NCBI GenBank assembly: GCA_026214975.1
Contig: JAOBSW010000664.1
Span: forward strand, 41,013-105,012
Length of the DNA: 64,000 nt
Direction of reading: 5' to 3'
Origin: Gentiana macrophylla
Lineage: Eukaryota > Streptophyta > Magnoliopsida > Gentianales > Gentianaceae
Positions 20,933-32,389 of this stretch are shown in pieces; position 1 is the first letter of the stretch; the number at the start of each line of letters is the position of its first letter. Made by a program: the position numbers and the translations under genes. Under the pieces are notes generated by a model, which was not told where the DNA came from, made no database searches, and worked only from the letters and a program-made list of their open reading frames with translations.

Positions 20933-21052
20933 GGGTGCGATCATACCAGCACTAATGCACCGGATCCCATCAGAACTCCGAAGTTAAGCGTGCTTGGGCG
21001 AGAGTAGTACTAGGATGGGTGACCCCCTGGGAAGTCCTCGTGTTGCACCCCT
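20933..21052 (+). rRNA. 5S: 5S rRNA gene
   Basis: 120 nt and identical to the reference copy by eye. Confidence 0.97.
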
Positions 21053-21461
21053 CTTTTTTACTTTTTTTTCGTTCCTATCTTCTTCTTCACTCGTTTCATC
21101 TCATCTTTTTTCCTTTTTTCGTTCCTATCTTCTTCTTCACTCGTTTACGTCTCTTTCGCGTGCATATCGTCGCATCAACGTCCGTGCGGTTCCCACGCGC
21201 CTCCTCTCCCAGCACTAATGCGCCGGATCCAATGAAAACTACGAATCCCGTCATAATCCCCTAGATAAATGAAAACGGAAATCTAATTGCTAATTACACC
21301 GAATTTCCGGATCAAACGGATTCGTAATCGTATCCTTATTGAGTACGCAATTAAAATAATAAAAACTTGAAAAACGTGCCCAGCCGTCGTACTCGACGTT
21401 CCCTCGCCCCGCGGTCGGCGGCCTCTTAATGCTCAAATACATAAAAACACATCCTCTTAAC

Positions 21462-21581
21462 GGGTGCGATCATACCAGCACTAATGCACCAGATCCCATC
21501 AGAACTCCGAAGTTAAGCGTGCTTGGGCGAGAGTAGTACTAGGATGGGTGACCCCCTGGGAAGTCCTCGTGTTGCACCCCC
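21462..21581 (+). rRNA. 5S: 5S rRNA gene
   Basis: 120 nt. ACCAGATCCC replaces ACCGGATCCC, which removes the GGATCC site. The extra Cs at the 3' end (CACCCCCC) are probably spacer. Confidence 0.95.
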
Positions 21582-21993
21582 CTCTTTTTTACTTTTTTTT
21601 CGTTCCTATCTTCTTCTTCACTCGTTTTCGTCTCATCTTTTTTCCTTTTTTCGTTCCTATCTTCTTCTTCACTCGTTTTCGTCCATTTCGCATGCATATT
21701 GGCGCATCAACGTCCGTGCGGTTCCCACGCGCCTCCTCTCCCAGCACTAATGCGCCGGATCCAATGAAAACTACGAATCCCGTCATAATCCCCTAGATAA
21801 ATGAAAACGGAAATCTAATTGCTAATTACACCGAATTTCCGGATCAAACGGATTCGTAATCGTATCCTTATTGAGTACGCAATTAAAATAATAAAACTTG
21901 AAAAACGTGCCCGGCCGTCGTACTCGACGTTCCTCGCGCCAGCGGTCGGGCGGCCTCTCAATGCTCAAATACATAAGAACGCTTCCTCTTAAC

Positions 21994-22109
21994 GGGTGCG
22001 ATCATACCATTTCTAATGCACATGATCCCATCAAGACTCGAAGTTAAGCGTGCTTGGGCGAGTAGTACTAGGATGGGTGACCCCACAGGAAGTCCTCGTG
22101 TTGCACCCT
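21994..22109 (+). rRNA. 5S: 5S rRNA gene, altered
   Basis: 116 nt. CCATTTCTAATGCACATGATCC replaced in two parts the CCAGCAC and CCGG strings; CATCAAGACTCG and CCCCACAGGAAG also differ. The unit begins with GCTTCCTCTTA. Confidence 0.8.
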
Positions 22110-22508
22110 CTTTTACTTTTTTCGCTCCTATCTTCTTCTTCACTCCTTTTCGCCTCTCTCTTTTTCCTTTTTCGTTCCTATCTTCTTCTTCACTCGTTTT
22201 CGTCTCTTTCGCATGCATATCGTCGCATCAATGTCCGTGCGGTTCCCACGCGCCTCCTCTCCCAGCACTAATGCGCCGGATCCAAAGAAAACTACGAATC
22301 CCGTCATAATCCCCTAGATAAATGAAAACGGAAATCTAATTGCTAATTACACCGATTTCGGATCAAACGGATTCAAATCGTATCCTTATTGAGTACAAAA
22401 TTAAAATAATAAAACTTGAAAACGTGCCCGGCCGTCGTACTCAAAGTTCCTCGCCCGCGGTCGGGCGGCCTCTCAATGCTCAAATACATAAGAACGCATC
22501 CTCTTAAC

Positions 22509-22624
22509 GGGTGCGATCATACCAAAGACTAATGTACCGGATCCCATCGAAATCCGGGTTAAGCGTGCTTGGGCGAGAGTAGTACTAGGATGGGTGACCC
22601 TGGAAGTCCTCGTGTTGCACTCCT
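22509..22624 (+). rRNA. 5S: 5S rRNA gene, altered
   Basis: 116 nt. CCAAAGAC, TGTACC, CATCGAAATCCGGG and GACCCTGGAAG replace canonical strings. With its spacer marks TCAAAGTTCC and GAGTACAAAATT it matches the copy at 24090, one three-unit period away. Confidence 0.8.
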
Positions 22625-23030
22625 CTTTTTACTTTTTCGCTCCTATCTTCTTCTTCACTCGTTTTCGTCTAATCTTTTTTCCTTTTTTCGTTCCTATCTT
22701 CTTCTTCACTCGTTTTCGTCTCTTTCGCATGCATATCGTCGCATCAACGTCCATGCGGTTCCCACGCGCCTCCTCTCCCAGCACTAATGCGCCGGATCCA
22801 ATGAAAACTACGAATCCCGCCATAATCCCCTAGATAAATGAAAACGGAAATCTAATTGCTAATTACACCGAATTTCCGGATCAAACGGATTCGTAATCGT
22901 ATCCTTATTGAGTACGCAATTAAAATAATAAAAACTTGAAAAACGTGCCCGGCCGTCGTACTCGACGTTCCCTCGCCCCGCGGTCGGCGGCCTCTTAATG
23001 CTCAAATACATAAGAACACATCCTCTTAAC

Positions 23031-23150
23031 GGGTGCGATCATACCAGCACTAATGCACCGGATCCCATCAGAACTCCGAAGTTAAGCGTGCTTGGGCGAG
23101 AGTAGTACTAGGATGGGTGACCCCCTGGGAAGTCCTCGTGTTGCACCTCT
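23031..23150 (+). rRNA. 5S: 5S rRNA gene
   Basis: 120 nt, canonical apart from GCACCTCT at the end. Unit marks AACACATCC, TCGTCTATTTCGC-like and CTAATTTCTAATT recur in the unit at 24607. Confidence 0.95.
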
Positions 23151-23559
23151 CTTTTTTACTTTTTTTTCGTTCCTATCTTCTTCTTCACTCGTTTTCGTCT
23201 CATCTTTTTTCCTTTTTTCATTCCTATCTTCTTCTTCACTCGTTTTCATCTATTTCGCATGCATATCGTCGCATCAACGTCCGTGCGGTTCTCACGCGCC
23301 TCCTCTCCCAGCACTAATGCGCCGGATCCAATAAAACTACGAATCCCGTCATAATCCCCTAGATAAATGAAAACGGAAATCTAATTTCTAATTACACCGA
23401 ATTTCCGGATCAAACGGATTCGTAATCGTATCCTTATTGAGTACGCAATTAAAATAATAAAAACTTGAAAAACATGCCCGGCCGTCGTACTCGACGTTCC
23501 CTCGCCCCGCGGTCGGCGGCCTCTCAATGCTCAAATACATATGAACGCTTCCTCTTAAT

Positions 23560-23679
23560 GGGTGCGATCATACCAGCTCTAATGCACAGGATCCCATCAG
23601 AACTCCGAAGTTAAGCGTGCTTGGGCGAGAGTAGTACTAGGATGGGTGACCCCCTGGGAAGTCCTCGTGTTGCACCCCT
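23560..23679 (+). rRNA. 5S: 5S rRNA gene
   Basis: 120 nt. CCAGCTCTAATGCACAGG is the only change. The upstream part reads ACATATGAACGCTTCC and TAATGGGTGCG, as in the copy at 25134. Confidence 0.93.
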
Positions 23680-24089
23680 CTTTTTTACTTTTTTTTTTCG
23701 TTCCTATCTTCTTCTTCACTCCTTTTCGTCTCCTCTTTTTTCCTTTTTCGTTCCTATCTTCTTCTTCACTCGCTTTCATCTCTTTCGCATGCATATCGTC
23801 AGCATCAATGTCCGTGGCGGTTCCCACGCGCCTCTCTCCCAAAGACTAATGCGCCGGATCCAATGAAAACTACGAATCCCGCCATAATCCCCTAGATAAA
23901 TGAAAACGGAAATCTAATTGCTAATTACACGAATTTCGGATCAAACGGATCAAAATCGTATCCTTATTGAGTACAAAATTAAAATAATAAAACTTGAAAA
24001 AACGTGCCCGGCCGTCGTACTCAAAGTTCCTCGCCCCGCGGTCGGCGGCCTCTCGAATGCTCAAATACATAAGAACGCATCCTCTTAAC

Positions 24090-24205
24090 GGGTGCGATCA
24101 TACCAAAGACTAATATACCGGATCCCATCGAACTCCGGTTAAGCGTGCTTGGGCGAGAGTAGTACTAGGATGGGTGACCCCAGGAAGTCCTCGTGTTGCA
24201 CTCCT
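24090..24205 (+). rRNA. 5S: 5S rRNA gene, altered
   Basis: 116 nt. CCAAAGACTAATATACC, CATCGAACTCCGG and CCCCAGGAAG differ from the reference. It is the partner of the copy at 22509. Confidence 0.8.
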
Positions 24206-24606
24206 CTTTTTACTTTTTCGCTCCTATCTTCTTCTTCACTCGTTTCGTCTAATCTTTTTTCCTTTTTCGTTCCTATCTTCTTCTTCACTCGTTTTGTCTC
24301 TTTCTTGCATGCATATCGTCGCATCAACGTCCATGCGGTTCCCACGCGCCTCCTCTCCCAGCACTAATGCGCGGATCCAATGAAAACTACGAATCCCGCC
24401 ATAATCCCCTAGATAAATGAAAACGGAAATCTAATTGCTAATTACACCGAATTTCGGATCAAACGGATTCGTAATCATATCCTTAATGAGTACGCAATTA
24501 AAATAATAAAACTTGAAAACGTGCCCGGCCGTCGTACTCGACGTTCCCTCGCCCCGCGGTCGGCGGCCTCTCAATGCTCAAATACATAAGAACACATCCT
24601 CTTAAC

Positions 24607-24723
24607 GGGTGCGATCATACCAGCACTAATGCACCGGATCCCATCAGAACTCCGAAGTTAAGCGTGCTTGGGCGAGAGTAGTACTAGGATTGGTGACCCG
24701 CGAAGTCCTCGTGTTGCACTTCT
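24607..24723 (+). rRNA. 5S: 5S rRNA gene
   Basis: 117 nt. Canonical up to the C-box, then GGATTGGTGACCCGCGAAG replaces GGATGGGTGACCCCCTGGGAAG. The terminator is an unbroken run of about 18 T instead of two runs split by AC. Confidence 0.87.
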
Positions 24724-25133
24724 CTTTTTTTTTTTTTTTTCGTTCCTATCTTCTTCTTCACTCGTTTTCGTCTCATCTTTTTTCCTTTTTTCGTTCCTAC
24801 CTTCTTCTTCACTCGTTTTCGTCTATTTCGCATGCATATCGTCGCATCAACGTCCGCGGCGGTTCTCACGCGCCTCCTCTCCCAAAGACTAATGCGCCGG
24901 ATCCAATAAAACTACGAATCCCGTCATAATCCCCTAGATAAATGAAAACGGAAATCTAATTTCTAATTACACCGAATTTCCGGATCAAACGGATTCGTAA
25001 TCGTATCCTTATTGAGTACGCAATTAAAATAATAAAACTTGAAAAACGTGCCCGGCCGTCGTACTCGACGTTCCCTCGCCCCGCGGTCGGCGGCCTCTCA
25101 ATGCTCAAATACATATGAACGCTTCCTCTTAAT

Positions 25134-25250
25134 GGGTGCGATCATACCCACTCTAATGCACGGATCCCATCGAAGACTCGAAGTTAAGCGTGCTTGGCGA
25201 GAGTAGTACTAGGATGGGTGACCCCCGGGAAGTCCTCGTGTTGCACCCCT
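25134..25250 (+). rRNA. 5S: 5S rRNA gene, altered
   Basis: 117 nt. CCCACTCTAATGCACGG, CATCGAAGACTCG and CCCCCGGGAAG replace canonical strings. Last 5S gene before the Athila-like element. Confidence 0.82.
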
Positions 25251-25606
25251 CTTTTTTACTTTTTTTTCGTTCCTATCTTCTTCTTCACTCCTTTTCGTCT
25301 CCTCTTTTTTCCTTTTTCGCTCCTATCTTCTTCTTCACTCGTTTTTGTCTCTTTCGCATGCATATCGTCGCATCAACGTCCGTATGCGTTTCCCGCGCCT
25401 CCTCTCCCAAAGCACTAATGCGCCGGATCCAATGAAAACTACGAATCCCGTCATAATCCCCTAGATAAATGAAAACGGAAATCTAATTGCTAATTACACG
25501 AATTTCGGATCAAACGGATTCGTAATCGTATCCTTAATGAGTACGCAATTAAAATAATAAAAACTTGAAAACGTGCCCGGCCGTCGTACTCGACGTTCCT
25601 CGCCCG

Positions 25607-27156
25607 TGTTAAGGGTGATTTTATACGATTTATAACGCTATATTTTATGTTGATTTCCCCCATATGTGCATTAATTTGCATAAGAAACGTGTGTTTAATG
25701 GAAATATTGAGTAAATGATATTTTAGATGAGTTAATCGCAAAATAGGTTAATTTATGTGCTTTACTTGTGATTTTATGATTATTTGAGCGATATTACATT
25801 TTGTGTTGTTTTTATATGATGTAGATACATTTTTCAAGGCTCAAATGATGATCAAAAGAGATAAGAGTTAAAATATATGATGATAGAAGAGATAATGAAG
25901 GAATTAACAAGAAGAGAAGAGATAAAGATCAAGAAATCGAAATTTAATCATATTGGATCAAGCGTCTAGGTCTCGCCCAATGATTTGGCGTTCTTTGAGA
26001 CCGAACGAGCGTCCGGTTGAGGAAAATTGATTCAGGATGTTTGGACGCTTGTATGGACGCTGGATGGACGAGCGTCTGGTCATGACTCGGCTCGATTTGA
26101 AGTTCATATGAAGAATGGACGGGCGTTCACCTATCCAGACGGGCGTCCGGTAGCCGATTTGCTGAAACCGACTTTAAAATCTATATATAGTCGGCTGTTT
26201 CTCCACACAAAGGAGACGATACACTCATTATTCAAAACCCTAAACCTAGGGGCGGCTTTAGGCTGCATTTTTCTCCTTTTTATTCCAGTTTTTATGCACT
26301 TTAGATCTAGATTAAACTAGTTACTTTTTATGTACTATTTCTGCAAATTCGAGTTGCTGAGGATGTTTAGAGGCTAAAAGCTTCATCAAACGAGTATTGT
26401 GAAGCCGCCCAACGATTGTTGATTTCATTTTCTTCGGTTGTACTATGAGTTTTTATTTAAAGGTTGTTTCTTATTCATGTTTATTACGTTTAATTGCTTT
26501 TACATCGGAAGATATGCATGTGTGATTGTTTATTGTTGATGGAAATCTTAATAAACCCTAGCTCATCATGAATAAGAATAGTAATTCGAATCTATCATAA
26601 CGGAAGTTAATAGGTTTAATTACTAGATTATAAACATAAAATTTGCACCTTTGGTTAGAAGACGCGTTAATCTTACATCGGAAGATAATAGATTAATATA
26701 TGAACTTTCTAAGGAATTAGGGTTCATGTTTAGATAAGGTGAATCACAACCTAGATAAGAACCACAATATAATCGAGATAGGGAATCAATGCTTGTTGGA
26801 TAGGTGGATCAATCCTCGCTTGCTCATTATAAACTTGATTTAAATCTTTAAAACTTGAATTTGTTTAGTAGTTTACTTTTATTTGCATCTTAGTTTAGTT
26901 AGTTTAAATTGGTTCGCAACCCGTATTCTTCCTAGCTTTGGATCACATCCTCTGCCTAGTTTTATTTTTTGCTCTCGTCTCATTTTATTCATTGTTTAGA
27001 TTAGTTTCGTGACATTAGTGAGTTAGTTAAATAAAAACTAGAATTCACAATCGCTAGCCTCGTAAGATCGACCGGCATAGCCTCTACACTACGATCCTTA
27101 TACTTGAGGTTAACCGGATTATTACTTGTTTGTTTTGTTAGATAAAATCCGTGACA
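25607..27156 (+). repeat. 5' LTR of the Athila-like element
   Basis: Starts TGTTAAGGGTG and ends AATCCGTGACA. It carries a cluster of near-palindromic GGACGNNCGTCC-type motifs (about 25970-26160), a TATA box at 26182-26188 and a long AT-rich R-U5. Small frames inside are not genes. Confidence 0.94.
26182..26188 (+). promoter_or_regulatory. TATA box of the Athila-like 5' LTR
   Basis: TATATATA-type string (CTATATATAG) directly after the GACG motif cluster. The 3' LTR has the same arrangement near 38467. Confidence 0.7.
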
Positions 27157-27162
27157 AGTTTT

Positions 27163-27180
27163 TGGCGCCATTGCCGGGAG
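27163..27180 (+). promoter_or_regulatory. Primer-binding site, Athila-like element
   Basis: TGGCGCCATTGCCGGGAG, six bases after the LTR, resembles the complement of the Asp-tRNA 3' end used by Athila elements (one base differs from the common TGGCGCCGTTGCCGG form). Confidence 0.85.
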
Positions 27181-27941
27181 CCGGACGGTTGTCTAGTTTT
27201 TGTTTTTCGCTTTTTTTCTTCTCGTTTGTTTAAGTTTTTCCTGTTTTTATCTCGCTTTTAATTCTGCTTTTAGTTGATAATTGTTTTAGGTAATTGTTAA
27301 GTAGATAATTAGGGTTTAGTTAGGGTTTAAGACCTTCCCTTAGTAGTTTCCTTTGAGATTAGATCATTTTTCTTTCTGTTTTTCTGTCCTTCTATCGTAC
27401 CTTCTTTTTTGTTTTCGCAAATTATCGCTTACATTCTAGTTTTCCGCCGCCAAACGGGCGTGCCTGGGAACTTGGACGCCCGATCACTGGAAAATTATCA
27501 ATTACATTCGCTTTTATTCACTTAGACGAGCGCCCATAAGATTTGGACGCCCGCTCAAGTATTTCGCCTTCCAGGCGAGCGTTTGGACCACTAAACGCCC
27601 GTCTAGTCCAAATTCCACCCGGATGCCCGTCCAAACCCTTGGACGTCCGTCCGGTCCCCTTTTTCTTCAATAATCTTGTTTCTTTTTCTTCTTTCCCTTT
27701 TTTTTCTTTAGGCTTTTAATTTTTAGTTAGGCTTTTAATTTCTTAGTTTTTAGGCTTCTTTTCACTTGTTTTTGGTCCGGTTTAGGCAAACTCGAGTCAA
27801 AAGGACCGTTATTATACACCCCCGACCCCGAAGCGAACCGTAGTCCGGCCAAACAGGCGGATTTTCCGCTCAGCGATTCGCGCATGAGCCGAGCAAAATC
27901 TTGAAGATCAATTAGCGAAGGAAATCACTGATTTCGTGATA
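27181..27941 (+). other. Untranslated leader of the Athila-like element
   Basis: 760 nt between primer site and gag without a supported gene. It is T-rich and holds a second cluster of GACGCCCGTC-type motifs (27455-27655). Confidence 0.6.
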
Positions 27942-29300
27942 ATGGCCGCTAATAATAGACGTACGTTGGCAGACTACGCCATGCCTGGCGAAGTCAAAGT
28001 CAACCCGGCTATTGTTATCCCAGCCATTACTGCACAAAATTTCGAACTCAAGCCGGGACTTATCCAAATGATGCAGCATGCATCAATTTTTCATGGCTAT
28101 CAATCAGAGAATCCGCATACCCACTTACATACATTCTTGGAGATATGCGCACTACACGCATCCAAGGGGTAAGTGAGGATGCTATCAAGCTAAAACTTTT
28201 CCTTTTTCTTTGAAAGGAGAGGCTAAAGAGTGGTACACCTCTCTCCTTCTCGAATCTATCACCACCTGGCGAGAACTCGAAAAGGAGTTCTTGAGTCAAT
28301 ATTTTCCACCTTCAAAAGCGCGATTGCTTAAATGAAATATTCACTTTCTACCGTAAAGAGAATGAGTCCTTTTCGAATGTTGGAAGAGATTCAAGTCTCT
28401 TCTTAGAAAGTGTCTCACCATGGCTTGCCAATGGAAAGGCAAGTCAATACATTCTTCAGTGGATTGACCGAGCTCACCAAGGGCATGGTCAATAGTTCTT
28501 CTGGTGGGGCATTTCTGAAGAAAACACCTGAAGAGGGATGGGCATTGTTTGAGGACATTGCAAAGTACAACTATGCCCCCTCTTATCAAGCAATTCAAGC
28601 ACCTCCTCCTCCGAAGGTTGAGGAAGTTAACGTGCAAAGTTTGATCGCCATGCTGCAGAAGCAGATGGCAACATCTCAAGTTCCAAATCCGATAAATCAA
28701 ACTTCTTCTTTTCCACAGAACCCTCAGGTTCTGTACTGTGAAAATTGCTGTCAGACTGGCCATATGAATGGCCAGTGTCAATTTATTCCCCCTGCACCTT
28801 ATCAAGTGAATGCTGTTCATGATTATGGACAGTACAATCAAGTCACATGTCAGAATTGTGACGAGGTGGGGCACACTTCTAAATTCCGCCCTATGAACGG
28901 ATGAACGCGGAAGTGAATGCATTCTATGGCCGTAACAATCAAAGGTTCAATCTGCTTTCTGGCGAGCAATTTTCAAAGCCAAGGGTTTAATCCATCTTCA
29001 AATTTCAATCCTAATTTGAATTTTAATTGAATCGAATTTTAATAGAAACCCTGGTTTAATCAGAACCAAAACTCGAATTTTTTCAATCCTACTTAAAAAT
29101 TCAATCTAATTGGCCTTCCAATTCAAACTCTCAATTTCAAAGTCGGCCCACCAGCCCTATTCTTCAAATTTCCAAAACTCTCAAAGCTCCTCCCAATCTA
29201 ACAATCTTGAAGCCAAGTTAGAGGAGCAAAGTAGATCAATGAAGAATCTTGAAAGACAAATTGGGCAACTGGTGAGCAGTTAGCTTCTAGAGACCTGGCA
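27942..29300 (+). pseudogene. gag: gag of the Athila-like element, frameshifted
   Basis: ATG at 27942 starts MAANNRRTLADY. The capsid-like core (WYTSLL...ITTWRELEKEF) follows in a second frame at about 28175-28320, and then a third frame from 28410 to 28904. Zinc knuckle 1 at 28737-28778 is intact (CENC, His, Cys). Knuckle 2 at 28848-28889 has Arg in place of the last Cys. A short coiled segment (SMKNLERQIGQL) lies near 29238-29275. Expected role: RNA packaging and particle assembly. Confidence 0.82.
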
Positions 29301-29679
29301 GGCGTTGCCTGGGGCCACCGAGAAGAATCCAAAGGGTGGTCAAGTTGCTCAAGCCGACTTGAACAAAGGCCCATGTCTTGACCTTGTGCCATCAATTCAA
29401 TACGGTAAAGAGGAGGCCGGTGCAATGAATCCAGAAGTGGTACTCAAGTTAGTGGTCCTTCCCACCGGGAAACCACCAGCCCCTCCTCGCCATTGATAAG
29501 GCAGAGGGGAAGCCGGGCACCTACACCCTCAATTGCAAGAGAAAACTCAGGTGGCTGATCCCCGAGAGGTGAAAAAGTGGAGATCCTCAAGTGATCGATC
29601 CTCGAGGATGAAAAAGCAAGTTTTAAAGTCGTGGAGGTGATCCCGACTACTAAGAAATCAAAAGCTCGCTGTTCGTTAG

Positions 29680-30420
29680 AAGGATGCGGAAGATAGAGTC
29701 AGCAAGTGCATCCTCAAAGAAGGTTTTCTCCGAGGATGACCTTAAGAAACTTCCATTTCCACCAAGAAAGAGCAACATTCCCTTGATTGAGGATAAGAAG
29801 TATGAAAACGTGCTAAACCTTTTGAAAACTACTCGGGTGAATCTTCCATTATCGATGTCTTGGTCGAGATGCCTAAGTATACAAAATTTATCAAGGATGT
29901 TGTGTCTTGAAAAAAGAAATTAGCAGGCATGGAAAGGCAAATTGGTGAGGATTGTTCCATGATTAATTATGAAAACTTACCAATTAAAAGAGGTGACCTG
30001 GTAAGTCGTACTTACGAGAGTAATGGGAGGTCTAGTTTTCCCTAATTCTTTGTGCGATCTAGGTGCCTCTATAAGCCTTATGCCAATGTCTCGTATGCAA
30101 ACATTTCGGTTTACATAGCCTTCTAGAACCCACTACTATGAGTTTACAATTCGCGATAGATCTTCTAAGAAAGCTTCAGGATCCCAAAGACGTTTTGGTT
30201 CAGATTGATAGATTTACCTTTCCAGTTGATTGGTATGTTTTAGATATGGAGAAAGATGAAAACGCCCCCCGATTCTTGGATGTCCTTTCTTATCTACAGC
30301 TAGAGCCCTCATCGATTGCGATGGTGGGCAAGTGACTATCCGAGTTGGTGATCAAGAGGTGAGTTACAATGTCTTAAAGTCCATTCAAGTACCCTCGGCC
30401 CTCCAACCGGCTTTTCCATT
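29680..30420 (+). pseudogene. Protease region of Athila-like pol
   Basis: After a linker with KKLPFPPRK-like sequence, the retropepsin active site D-L-G-A-S is at 30056-30070, preceded by LC and followed by ISLMPMS. The frame is broken just upstream (extra base in TGTGCGAT) and downstream. It would cleave the polyprotein. Confidence 0.75.
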
Positions 30421-30659
30421 GATTATATGACGGATGATTTCACCGACTATATGGATAAGCAAGTCATGGGTGTAGAAGCGGAGTACGAGCGATTGGTTGT
30501 TAATCTAAATACTCATGGTGTGGTCAATCTAGATCAATTAGCAGCTGATTTTGAGGAAAAATTGTTGGAAGGAGAAGCTTTAGCGGTGGGACCACAGAGT
30601 AAACTTCGGTGATATTGAGTTGAAAAGTGGAGATCTCAAGTCGAGTTTAGAAGACCCCC

Positions 30660-31700
30660 TGCAGATTTGGTGTTGAAGCCGTTGCCTAAACATCTTAAGT
30701 ATGTGTTTTTAAGAGAAGGTGACAAGCTTCCATTGATTATATCTCGCCAAGCTTTCTTGTATAGAGGAAATGAAATTGATCAACGATTGAAGAAGAATGA
30801 AAAAGCTTTTGGTTGGCAAGTAGGAGATATCCGAGGAATATCTCCGACATCCTGTATGCACAAGATCAAGACGAATGAGGGTGCAAAATGTGTATGACAA
30901 TTTCTGAGAGGAGGCTCAACCTCATATGCAAGAAGTTGTTAAAAAGGAAATCATTAAGCTTCCGGACATGGGAATCATTTACGCCATCGCGGATAGTGAA
31001 TGGGTCTCCCGACTCAAGTAGTTCCCAAGAAAGGTGGAATTACGATTGAGAAGAATGAGAAGGAGAGGAAATAGCATTAAGACTTGTCACTGGTTACTGA
31101 GTCTCAGATCGATTATCGAAAGCTCAATGAGGTAACCATGAAAGATCACTTTCCCCTTCCATTCATTGACCAGATGCTCGAGCGTCTGGCGGGACACGCA
31201 TTCTACTGCTTCCTAGATGGATATTCAGGATACTTCCAGATACCCATTGATCCGGTGACCAAGAAAAGACCACTTTTACCCGCCCTTATGGTACATTCAC
31301 TTACAGCGAATGCCATTTGGTCTCTGCAATGCCCGACCACGTTTCAAAGATGTATCTTGGCTATCTTTGACGGGCTTGTAGAAAAGTGTATGGAGATTTT
31401 ATGGACGATTTTTCGGTTTTGGTCAATCTTTTGATGATTGCCTTGACAATCTTGATCAAGTGTTATCCAGATGTGTGGAAAAGAACTTAGTACTTAATTG
31501 GGAAAAATGCCATTTCATGGTAGATGAAGGAATAGTTCTTGGCCGTAAGATCTCAACCAAAGGTATGAAGTTGACAAGGCAAAAGTGGAAGCTATCGAGA
31601 AGATGAGCTATCCTAAAATGTGCGCTGAAGTGAGAGGCTTTCTTGGACATGTCGGTTTTTACTGAAGGTTCATTCAAGACTTCTCCAAGATAGCCAAGCC
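30660..31700 (+). pseudogene. Reverse transcriptase of the Athila-like element
   Basis: Readable motifs in order: KAFGWQVGDI-like entry segment (30800s), EIIKLPDMGIIY (30950s), IDYRKLNEVTMKDHFPLPF (31105-31165), the first catalytic Asp in FLDGYSGYFQIPI (Asp at 31216-31218), a PTTFQRC segment, and FMDD at 31398-31409. The downstream thumb includes VEKNLVLNWEKCHFMV. At least six frame changes occur, several by a single base. The order and motifs are those of Ty3/gypsy. Confidence 0.85.
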
Positions 31701-31739
31701 CCCGTCCACTTTACTAAAGGAAGACGTTGAGTTTAATTT

Positions 31740-32170
31740 CGATGAAAGCCGCAAGCAAGCGTTTGAGGAGCTTAAGGATCGTTTAATATCCGCTCCAATT
31801 CTTATTTACGACCGAACCTACCATTTGAGCTTATGTGCGACGCATCAAACTATCTTTGTTGGTGCCGTTTCTAGGGCAAAAGATCAAGGAAGTTCCACCT
31901 ATCTATTACGCCGACCACACATTGAACCCCTCTCAAGTTAACTATACCACTCATGAAAAGGAGCTTTTGGTCGTAGTCTTTGCTATGGACAAGTTCCGTA
32001 GTTACTTGTTAGGAGCTCAAGTGATCGTGTGGGTGATCACGCCGCTGCTGCTATCTCGATGACTAAGAAAGAGGCTAAACCGCGCCTACTACGTTGGATA
32101 CCGACCTACAAGAGTTTGACGTTCAAATTAAGGACAAAAAGGCGTTGAAAATGTAGTGGCTGATCATGTT
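31740..32170 (+). pseudogene. RNase H region of Athila-like pol
   Basis: Contains FELMCDAS-like (the Asp near 31833), IYYADHTLNPSQVNYTTHEKEL (31895-31965, with the catalytic Glu) and VFAMDKFRSYLLG. Frames shift near the start and at about 32030. Confidence 0.8.
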
Positions 32171-32389
32171 TCTAGAATGTTAAGTGAGGAAAAGGATGAT
32201 CTAGATGATATAGATCTTTACTTTCCTCCAGAGAACATTATGTTGATAGACGGTTGTCATCCTCGATGTTCCATGGTATTCTTCCATTGTAAACTACCTT
32301 CATGGCCGTTATCTCGATCCAGAGATGTCTTATCGAGAGAAGAAAAGTTCTTCTACGATTTAAAATATTTCGTTTGGGATGAACCTTAT

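Larger units (their letters stand above)
16318..25606 (+). repeat. 5S rDNA tandem array, plus strand, segment 2
   Basis: 17 plus-strand genes at periods of 511-535 bp after the split copy. Most are close to canonical; copies starting at 16741, 20415, 21994, 22509, 24090 and 25134 carry clusters of small changes. A three-unit higher-order pattern is visible from 22509 to the end. The last spacer is interrupted by the Athila-like element, 53 bp short of the next gene. Confidence 0.95.

Noticed and set aside
3220..25250. CRISPR-like array because of regular repeats and spacers
   Set aside because: The repeats are 120-nt 5S genes with homogeneous 400-bp spacers in a plant genome, with LTR retrotransposons. 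No CRISPR features.
16326..25435. Dozens of 60-100-codon frames with Ser/Leu/Phe-rich or Lys/Glu-rich products
   Set aside because: They lie in the repeated T/C-rich 5S spacer, run into 5S genes, occur on both strands at once and change with every indel. They are composition artefacts.
25606..25607. Precise 5-bp target duplication for the Athila-like element
   Set aside because: Left flank GCCCG and right flank CCCCG are not identical; only CCCG is shared. A lost C in the left flank is likely, but spacer units vary in this C-run, so I claim only consistency.
25490..25741. Minus-strand 83-codon frame across the Athila-like LTR border
   Set aside because: It bridges 5S spacer and LTR sequence with no recognisable motif; a chance frame.
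28341..28922. 193-codon minus-strand frame as a host gene
   Set aside because: It is antisense to the gag zinc-knuckle region of the Athila-like element, which has clear coding motifs on the plus strand.
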